A DNA stretch of 64,000 nt from Atkinsonella hypoxylon (taxonomy: Eukaryota; Ascomycota; Sordariomycetes; Hypocreales; Clavicipitaceae). The notes below the pieces were generated by a model, which saw only the letters and a list, made by a program, of their open reading frames with translations, was not told the DNA's origin and did not search any database. Below, piece by piece: positions 56,591-64,000 of this stretch (positions are counted from its first letter, which is position 1; the number at the start of each line of letters is the position of its first letter). The stretch is from NCBI GenBank assembly GCA_000729835.1, contig JFHB01000079.1, positions 1 to 64,000 of the forward strand, given 5' to 3'. A program made the position numbers and the translations under genes.

Positions 56591-57195
56591 ATGGCTGCAC
56601 AAGATGAGCCCATGCCAGTGGTCAACGACGCAAGGAATTCCCTCGAGTCGAAGTGGTCGTCGAGGTATCGCGGGGTATGTCTCATGGCCTTTGCGCAGCC
56701 GATTTGCAAAACTGCATGGGACCAAAAGCCGAATAAGCCTTGCTAAAGTTTAGAACTTCCCCGTTGTAGGCCACCGTCGAGGACCTTGACCCCCCGGCGG
56801 CTCTGTCTCTAAACCCCTCGGATGCAATTTCAGTCGCTCTCATGTCTACCTTTGAACGCGATTACACCCACCTTACCATCGTCGACTCCGAAACACGCGC
56901 ACTTCTCGGGTACATTTCCATCCCCCATCTGCAAGCTCAACTTGAGAGCGGTAAAGTCAAGCCCGATGACCCTCTCTCCGCAGCCATGACACGCTTCCAG
57001 AGGCGAGGCCAAAGATACCAAGTCATCACCATGGAGACGCCGCTGGAAGAACTCGAGGCATTCTTTCGAGGGGGCGAACTGGATGGTCCTTGGAAACAGG
57101 AGTTTGCCGTCATCACGGACGGGAACAGGAGATTCGTGCTGGGCGTAGCCACGGCCCAGGATCTAGAAGAGTTCGTCAAGAGACGTCCTGCTTAA
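56591..57195 (+). CDS. Small CBS-domain protein
   Basis: Two exons, 56591-56674 and 56770-57195, 169 residues. A short N-terminal lead (to residue 28, SKWSSRYRG) is followed by two CBS-like halves: DAISVALMSTFERDYTHLTIVD with LLGYISIPHLQ, and ETPLEELEAFFRGGE with EFAVITDGNRRFVLGVATAQDLEEF. CBS pairs often bind adenosyl ligands. No catalytic domain is attached. Cytosolic or nuclear, no signal. The substrate is not readable from sequence. The intron has a GTATGT donor and TTGTAG acceptor. Confidence 0.85.
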
Positions 57196-58247
57196 GGCAC
57201 GATTGTTTACGCGAGGGGACAAAACAAAAGTTGTATACAGCACAGTAAAAACTCAACGTGAGGATAAATCTTTACAAGTAAGTCTTCAACAGCATTGACA
57301 AGCGAAGGTGCGTCAGGATAGCCCTCACAGGGTCGGGCATCTAGCATGGCTCCATAGGACGGCATATGAATACCCAGAACAGGTGATGGCTGCGACTGAA
57401 TACATAAAATCTTGCATATCATGCGTTAAAATCTCTCATCAAACCAGAATGAAAGACGAAAACCAATTCTTCTTGTAACGCCAAAGCTGTCTATATAATA
57501 GCAGACGCAGAAACCCAAGACTGGATAGCCCAGTGCTCGAAACTGGCCGCATGCAGATTTAAGAGCAGGACAAGCAAGGAGGGCGCTCATCAAAATCGCA
57601 ATCATACTAATGGGGAACGTGCCAGATTAGGCGATCAACCACTAAGCCTTCCTAAAGTCCGTGTAAGAGGTCGAGCACCAGACAACATCTGCACTGCGCA
57701 TCATATGTACGATGTTAGGCCGTGATCTTGGGCTCGCATCAGGTGGGGCTACCAATCTGGACGGGATCGGAATAATCGCCTGGGCGTATATTTCCTCTGG
57801 GTAGTGAAATGCTCGGAGCTGGCCGATGGGGACAAGTTGTCGCAGAGGGAGAATAGTTTAGGCTAGACCGAGAATCAAAGACACGCAGGATATGGTCTCT
57901 GAAAGACAATGGCAATCCATGTCCTTGGCTAACTGTTAGCACGCCGACGCAATCAATTGTCGGTTTTGACGTTCACTGGGTTTGGGACGAAGTTTGCGTT
58001 GCACATGGATACACTGTTCCCCCATGACGGGCAACTAACGTAAACTAGCAATGACCATGTAGGTATATTCGCGCAACAGTATCAAGTCAAGTCAGCCATT
58101 CAGCCACCCTCAGACATAAAGCAAACAGTCTAGTAGTTCAAGCCAAGTGTGCAACCGCCAGGCGTAAGTAGGAACGTATCGTGATCCCTCTGCAACCACG
58201 AACCCCGGGGCTCATAATGCCGCAAGCACGAATGCCTCCCGCCCAGC
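57196..58247. other. Convergent intergenic, no gene seen
   Basis: About 1 kb with only short frames. It lies between the CBS gene and the 3' end of the lipocalin-like gene. Confidence 0.5.
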
Positions 58248-59232
58248 TCACACGGCCTCGACATCATCATAGTTGTAAACAAGGCGGAATTCAGCGCGCT
58301 GATTGCCCTTGGACACGACGATGTTGCGGCAGTAGCGGCGCTCGCCATTGACCTCTTGGAAACCCCAGACCTGCGTGGCTATCCAGCCGTTATCCTGGCT
58401 CTCAACATGGCTCAAGATGAACTTGCCGTCCCCTTCGACCTCCCAGCCGTTCTTCAGGTAGGTGTCTTCCACCTCGTCGAGCGTGACCCACTTGCTGCGG
58501 CCCTTGATCGTCCCAAACAACCAGTCGGTGTGCTCGCGCCATTGGTCATCCAGGCAGCGGTTCTCCTGGGTGCTGGTCAGACCCGACGCCGACTGGGTAA
58601 TGTCAATGTGGGTGAAGATGTCGGTCGACTCGTGCGGAGGCTTGGGAGGACCCTCGTACTGGTTGACGGTGATGGTGATGGTGGCGTAACTGATTGCGGT
58701 ACGGAGTACGTAGCCGATGCCCTGGATGATCAATGCGGGGCCCGTGGGCTCTGACAACTGCGAATTCTGGCAGGAACCATCACAAAATGATATTTCCCAT
58801 GTTAGTATAGTAGACTGACTAGTCTCAAATGGACACCCATGTCAAACCACCAAAGCGGCATCTTATCCGGCAGCACAAGGGCAAAAAAAAGAATAAAAAA
58901 TTGAAAAAATAAAAAAAAAGTTGTCCGGGGTTCCCGGGCAAAAAGACAAAACTAGTTATCCCGAGGGAACTTGAACCCTGAAGAAGAGCATGATCACATG
59001 CGCAACAAAGGACATGGAGATGCCGCCCTCACCAGCGGCAGCGGCAGCAGCAGCGGGAACAACGAGCGCGTCCATCAAGCCGCGTATAGTGATGGAAAGA
59101 TTTGATGGATGCTCGCGGAGCAAAATGAAAGTAAAAGTGGTTTTTTTTTTTTTTTTTTTTTTTTCGCCCAGAACTTACCACAGTCCATTGTCCGTTCAGG
59201 TTCTTCAGCGTCTTGTCCGGGGGAGCCGCCAT
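58248..59232 (-). CDS. Fungal lipocalin-like / conserved hypothetical protein
   Basis: Two exons, 59232-59179 and 58766-58248, 190 residues. After the join the protein begins MAAPPDKTLKNLNGQWTV and continues NSQLSEPTGPALIIQGIGYVLRTAISYAT. This is the typical start of a small fungal beta-rich, lipocalin-like family with a GxW motif. Later blocks are THIDITQSASGLTSTQENR, HTDWLFGTIKGRSKWV and GWIATQVWGFQEVNGERRY. No signal peptide; probably cytosolic. Ligand and role are unknown. The intron is unusually long for this genome (412 nt) and contains a 22-base T run plus A/T-rich stretches. Splice sites (GTAAGT, CCAG) and phase are good. Confidence 0.8.
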
Positions 59233-61305
59233 GATATCGAAAAGTAGGAGGGGTAAAGGAAGGGTAAACCGGCACTTCTCAGTCGGAATATCTAGGCCAC
59301 AAATGACCGCGGGGTTCACTTGAGTGCGGTATTCAGTCGGCCGTAGCTGTCGATATTATAGGGGCAACGGAGAAACAATAGAAAAGCACAGCTGCAAGAT
59401 AAGAGGGTAGAGAAAGGGGGAAGAAAGACAAGTTCGATGAGCCTAGAAAGAGGTTGTGGACCTTTATAAAAAAAGAATTAAAAAAGAAAAAGAAAAGAAA
59501 AAAAAAAAAAAAAACCGACAGACGGACCGGACCGCAGGCCATGTGAGTCCTCAACGAGGCTGGCCAGATGTGCGCAGGCGGTGGGCGGGCGGGCTACCTC
59601 TCGTCTTGCGTGCGACATGGCTCCGACGCGGTACCGACAGAGATGATGCATGCATGCATACATACATGGATTAGTTAAATCACGCTCTCTTTCATCAAGG
59701 TACTTGCTCTACATCTACAGTACTGTCACTGACATGAAGGTACAATATCGTCTAAATTAGAAAGCTGAGGTATAATTATTGGAAACCTCATAATGAGTTA
59801 ACTAGCGGCTACAAGGCTTGCTCATCTCATCTCGATAACCGAGTCCGAGACAAGGGGGTTTACGGGGCCGAGGTACCTACTCGGTACCCAGGTAGGTAGG
59901 TACCTAGGTAGTTTGCCGAAAACGGGGACTTTTTTGCTTCAATAACGGCCATGGCAAGTGGTCCGTCACCCTGGCAAGATACACCCTACACCCTCAGACT
60001 GTAACTATTGTATGTATGTACGTACATACGTCACTGGGACCCAGGTCCATGTTCACCATGGTTTGCATGTGCAACGGAGGGATTTTCTCTTGGCAAGCGC
60101 GGCACTCATGATTCATTCATTCACTCACTGCCTGGTACCACAGAGCACTCCCCCCATTTGGGCAATGAAGAATTAACGCAAGAGAGACGCGGGCGGCATT
60201 CTCGTAGATCTGATCTGCAGGAGATCCAATACCGCCTGACTAGGCCAAAGACACGGCCCGTGTTATCTATTCATGAGGCCAAATTGAATCGTGGGAGAGG
60301 CTGCTCTGTACTGTACTGCACTGCCGGTGGCTTTCGGCAGCTCTCGTACCTGCATATTCGGATATATATACGTGCAGGTACCTTGTTGTTGTTGTTGTTG
60401 TCGTTGTCGTTGTTGTCACATCTAATCTGAGCTGCAAGCCACCACGAACTCGTGCGCGCAGGTAATTCAGTACCAGCCATAGTTAACTAACGCGCCGCCA
60501 GGGGTTGACGGAGCGAACCCTGCTGACGGCAAGACAGTCTGACATATGCTTACGAGATGATTCGTCATGTGTCCTTGCGCGTCTTTGCGCGTCCTCGCGC
60601 ATGCCGTAATAAGATCAAGGTACTTTGGCGGAAGACCAACCCGCCAGTTGAACTAGGTTCGGTCAAGTATGAAATATACATTTCTGTTCTTTCCAAATAC
60701 GAAATGTCTTCGTCACGCCCAAGTATCACCTGAATGCGCTCGCTGCTTCGATCCATGCCGCAGATATTTGTGTGCCCTTCTGTAACTCGTGAGTGTGACT
60801 CGCCTTGCGTGCCGATGCTCATGGTAAAGGGATCCATCACGGTCGCATTCCATGTTTGCTTTCCTTTATTTTGTCATAAAAAAAAAAAAAAATTCTACGA
60901 CTGTCAACAGACCCTTTGTTTACATTGAAGAAAAAATAAGGGGGAAAATAATGACAATAGAAATCAAGTTCAATGTCGTAGAGACTCTCATCACGTTCAT
61001 CTGCCAATATCATGGTCTCTTTCACGCTCCATTAACCCCTTTATATCGTACAATGCCAGCCAACTCCTCTCCTGAACATGCTGGTTTGATGAAAATAAAG
61101 ATATGCAATCTTGAAGGGCCAAATGCTTGTCACATCTTCCAGATTGCATGATTGCTAGCCTTTGGGTCGTTTTCGTCTATCGGTTATAACAATCAACCAA
61201 GCTAACTGCATTATAGCCACCTTGCTTCACCTTGCAGAGACAACCCATGACGAACAGGCGCCGTCCCATGTTCGGCATCTCATAAAGAAGCCTCGTGAAG
61301 ATATA
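59233..61305. other. Long intergenic region
   Basis: About 2.1 kb, no gene. Holds an A-rich tract at 59,460-59,515, a TACCTAGGTA palindrome cluster at 59,870-59,912, alternating TATGTACGTACATACG at about 60,013-60,030, a GTT/GTC microsatellite at 60,383-60,416 and an A run at 60,879-60,892. Short frames show no motif. Confidence 0.55.
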
Positions 61306-62628
61306 TCATGGCCACCATTTCATCTTCTTGTAGCTTTCAATCACTTCCTCAATCAACTCCTTGGTCAGGACAGGTTTCTCGTACTTGAAACCGAGCAATT
61401 TGTCTAGTCGGCTCCCGTCCATGCTCAGATCCGTGTCCTTGAGCAGCTCCTTTTCCATGAATGGTGTCAGAGGTCCTGGTCGCGTGATGCCAGCATTTTC
61501 CAACAACTCGGCCCAGGGGCCAAGTATTTCATCATTAACATCATCCACGACACTGTCCAGGTTCATGCGAGCAAATGTGCTTATCAGCTGGCCCTGGAAA
61601 CCTGTCTCGATTTTGAAGATCTCTCCGATAATCTCCGCCATCTTGCCTTGGTTTGTTTCGCCCTTGTCAACGACGTTAAATGTTGGGATTTGGCCCATCT
61701 CTGTCGAGTTCCATCCTGCCTTGCCAGCATCATACCATGCAGCAACAGTCCAGAGCGCTCGGGATGCGTCGTGAATGTGAACCGTGTTGGTTCGGAGGTC
61801 TTTGGTCCAAAGCCACTTCATTTCTCCTTCCAAGTGTTGATACACACGAGCTATGCATAATGCAGTGGCAACCCACTGCGATGCGTAAGGACCATATACG
61901 TGTGGGAGGCGAACAATAATCAAGTTCAATCTGCGTATCAATACAATGGCGATAATGGTTAGTACAACTTATCTTCTCGACGGAGCGGCTAGGATGCCAA
62001 GCTTACCCTTCAATCTTTGCCAACTCTTCCTCGGCTTGCAATTTAAAGACTGCAATCTTGCTCCAGGGTTTCAACTTGTCGGTCTCTTTGCTCGGTGATG
62101 AGTCTGATTTGTACACCATGCCGGTGCTTAACTCGACAAAGGCCTTCACTTTTCGCCTAGCAGCTTCTTTGCCCACCGCTAACGAGAGATTGAGAGACCT
62201 TACTTTGTAGACCTCATCTTCCTGTGAGTATCTTGTTTCGCCGCCACAATTGAATACATAGTCCCACTGCTTGCCATTTGCACGGTCAAATATTCTGGCC
62301 AGTCCCTCTGCAATACAAGAAACGGTCAGCTATGTACTTATTGGTCGCCTGACAGCTGACGGTTTGTTCAGATGCCAAGGGAAAATTCTATTCGTCGCTT
62401 GAAGAGTTGAACAAAATACTTACCGGGTCGACTCGCATCTGCTTGCATGAACTTGTTCGGAGAGCATGCTTCGGAGAACTCCGGACCGAGCCAGGCAAGT
62501 TGAGGCAACACCTTGTCGACTAGTCGCACTTCCGAAGCCAAGTTGTTTTGGTGGATGTGGAGGGCCAAGAATCGTCCAATATAGCCCAATCCTCCAATAA
62601 TCAGAACCGACGGCTTGTCGTCGGCCAT
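61306..62628 (-). CDS. NAD-dependent epimerase/dehydratase-like SDR
   Basis: Three exons: 62628-62424, 62307-62007 and 61930-61306, 376 residues. Extended short-chain dehydrogenase: the nucleotide-binding GGLGYIGR lies at residues about 12-19, an Asp after strand 2 (EVRLVDK) fits NAD binding, FNCGGETRYSQED and the VELSTGMVYKSD region carry the catalytic Ser, and KLQAEEELAK supplies the helix where YxxxK is usual; here the Tyr position reads FKLQ, so the classical Tyr is not evident. C-terminal substrate-binding half: RLPHVYGPYA, TNTVHIHDASRALW. Cytosolic. Many fungal relatives are annotated only as nucleoside-diphosphate-sugar or steroid-type epimerases; the substrate is unknown. Joins are in phase. 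Confidence 0.85.
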
Positions 62629-62861
62629 TGTGAGCAGGTCTCTCGGCAAAAGGGCCGTTCAATGTGTGCTGTTGGCGGCAAATTTATAATACGGACAAGT
62701 ATTATATCGTTGAGGCCCCCAGCTGGTAGGCAGAGCCAACCGTGCGTCTCGCGTTGTTGGTGAGAAGAATCAAAGACGGCGGATCACGAGGTAGACTCCA
62801 GCCAGTCAATCTCGTGAAACCTTATTGAAGCTAGTTAGGAACGCCAATACAATGGACTGTC

Positions 62862-62910
62862 TCACGTAGGGTCACGTAGGGTCACGTAGGGTCACGTAGT
62901 ATCACGTACG
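62862..62910 (+). promoter_or_regulatory. Five CACGTA boxes in 10-bp phase upstream of the SDR gene
   Basis: TCACGTAGGG occurs three times in tandem, then TCACGTAGTA and TCACGTACGA, every 10 bp, about 235-280 bp upstream of the ATG at 62628. CACGT-core boxes are bound by bHLH factors in fungi. The 10-bp period would place all five on one face of the helix. This could also be a simple minisatellite. Confidence 0.6.
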
Positions 62911-63543
62911 AAAGTAAATGTCTGTCGGTGGTGGCTTGCTTCTGCGAGATGGAACGTCAAGCTGAGCTTGTTGGATGTGCCGAACTAGTACTGGTAGGAG
63001 ATGTGAGCAGCCAAGCGCATTGAGTTGAGTGACAGACTCTGTTGAGGTACGAGGGAGATGAGAAAGGCTCGAGTCTATCTCGACAGGCTACACAACAGAG
63101 ATGTCGGCTGGCAAATGGTTAGTTATGACCGCGTCGCAAAGGATTGAATGTGACCTGGTCAGGGATGATGGGATGGAGGGGCTCGGTCTTTATTATGCAG
63201 ACGCAGAGACGCAGAGACGCAGAACGGAGAGCAGGCGGCCAAGCTGTAACTACCTGTCTGTTTGGCACGGAACTTAGCACTCCGTACCTTTGGCCATGAA
63301 ATGGACCAGTCTGTTCCGCCGTCAGAACTCAGGAGTAGTCAGTCAGCGGCTGTGCTGTGCTGTGCAAGGGACCATGAGCGCCGGCGGCCAGGGGACTAAT
63401 TACCAGGTAGGTAGGTGACTGCGAGGCAGGTCAGAGAGGGCCCACCTCCAAGACAACCCTCCCGTGTATTTGCAGAGTTTGAGAGCCTCAGCTGCCCATT
63501 TGATCCCTGTCGACTTGTAGTGAGCTGTTGGGCGTGATACATA

Positions 63544-63986
63544 CACCACAACCCCTGAATTATTTCGCAAATCTACTTAACCGGGGTTAGCGAGCCTATC
63601 AGATGTCTGCTTCGCAAGTTACTGAGACATAAGGTGGACCCATAGATACATTCAGCCCCCAGTAAATAATATAGAAAAGTAGGTGTCTTTCAAGTGAGAG
63701 CCTTAATTAATACCCCGCATTACCTCCTTATGCTGCTCTTCACTACTGCTAGAGATATTGTAAAATTTAACTAACTACACAGCGTTCCAAGCAGCCTATA
63801 ACCTTTATGACGCATATCTATAGCTAGGTGCGTAACTAACTATATACTACCAAAAGCTTAGTATTCTATTCGCTTTTTTATATCTACGGGTTTTTTTTTT
63901 TTTTTTTTGGCAGCTGTTAGCGAGTACCTAATAGTTGGATAAGAGTGGGGCTTGTATGTTTGTAAAATAATTCAGGGGTAGTGGTG
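63544..63986. mobile_element. MITE, Tc1/mariner-like, copy 2
   Basis: Terminal inverted repeats of about 28 bp (left begins CACCACAACCCCTGAATTAT; right is its near-perfect inverse, one mismatch in the first 23) are flanked by TA at 63542-63543 and 63987-63988. 443 bp, AT-rich, non-coding, with a T run of 21 near 63,892. The interior matches copy 1 at 36,882-37,163 in order, but it is 160 bp longer. Confidence 0.85.
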
Positions 63987-64000
63987 TACACAAGTCGAGC

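Larger units (their letters stand above)
62629..64000. other. Right-end intergenic region
   Basis: SDR promoter, the CACGTA repeat array (62,862-62,910), a GACGCAGA microrepeat at about 63,199-63,222, then MITE copy 2. No gene is seen. Confidence 0.55.

Noticed and set aside
58950..59000. tRNA-like box near GGAACTTGAACCCTG
   Set aside because: No matching A box or cloverleaf stems could be drawn. I found no convincing tRNA anywhere in the window, though a tRNAscan run would settle this.
62862..62910. CRISPR-like or telomere-like repeat
   Set aside because: The units are contiguous 10-mers without spacers and not TTAGGG; better read as a binding-site array or minisatellite.

Overview
This is a piece of a filamentous ascomycete genome, almost certainly Sordariomycetes and most likely Hypocreales. 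The class is inferred from the gene set (TOS1, CreB-type deubiquitinase, NRT2/CrnA nitrate transporter, a class III adenylate cyclase with RA, LRR and PP2C regions, dynamitin, RTC4, Mir1). It is supported by many short GT-AG introns with CTAAC-like branch sites and by subgroup-C (killer-toxin-like) chitinase remains. No single marker fixes the genus.

Layout. Bases 1-11,900 are mostly gene-poor and repeat-rich. They hold a TOS1 cell-wall gene and the front half of a HOG-pathway MAPKKK (sskB/SSK2 type) that run into each other tail to tail at about 4,110, each missing its 3' end. An HNH-nuclease pseudogene with two in-frame TGA codons follows, then AT-rich relics with inverted LTR-like and direct repeats. 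Bases 11,970-18,860 hold a GPI-anchored Kre9/Knh1-like surface protein, a high-affinity nitrate transporter and MTD1. Bases 19,540-22,260 are a second accessory patch: a chitinase pseudogene that keeps its N- and C-terminal parts but has lost the catalytic core, an intact 297-residue companion gene of unknown function, and a copia RNase H relic.

From 22,780 onward the window is mostly conserved housekeeping genes: SDHAF1, an unknown basic protein, a secreted class-2 lipase, the molybdopterin synthase small subunit, dynamitin, RTC4, an intracellular GH13 alpha-glucosidase, adenylate cyclase, ALG12, YOS1, CreB, the mitochondrial phosphate carrier, a CBS-domain protein, a lipocalin-like protein and an NAD-dependent epimerase-like SDR. 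Splice joins were worked out by hand. All exon sums given are multiples of three and restore family motifs across the junctions, which supports them independently.

Functional themes: nitrate use (transporter, molybdopterin synthase, GATA-type candidates only), carbon sensing and catabolite control (adenylate cyclase, CreB, alpha-glucosidase), the secretory pathway (ALG12 and YOS1 share one divergent 239-bp promoter) and mitochondrial function (SDHAF1, Mir1, MTD1). Two copies of a Tc1/mariner-like MITE with TA target duplications lie at 36.9 kb and at the right edge. The most interesting points are the TOS1/sskB double truncation, the core-deleted chitinase next to an intact companion gene, the MITE family, the 14-nt microexon of creB, and a phased 10-bp CACGTA repeat upstream of the SDR gene.
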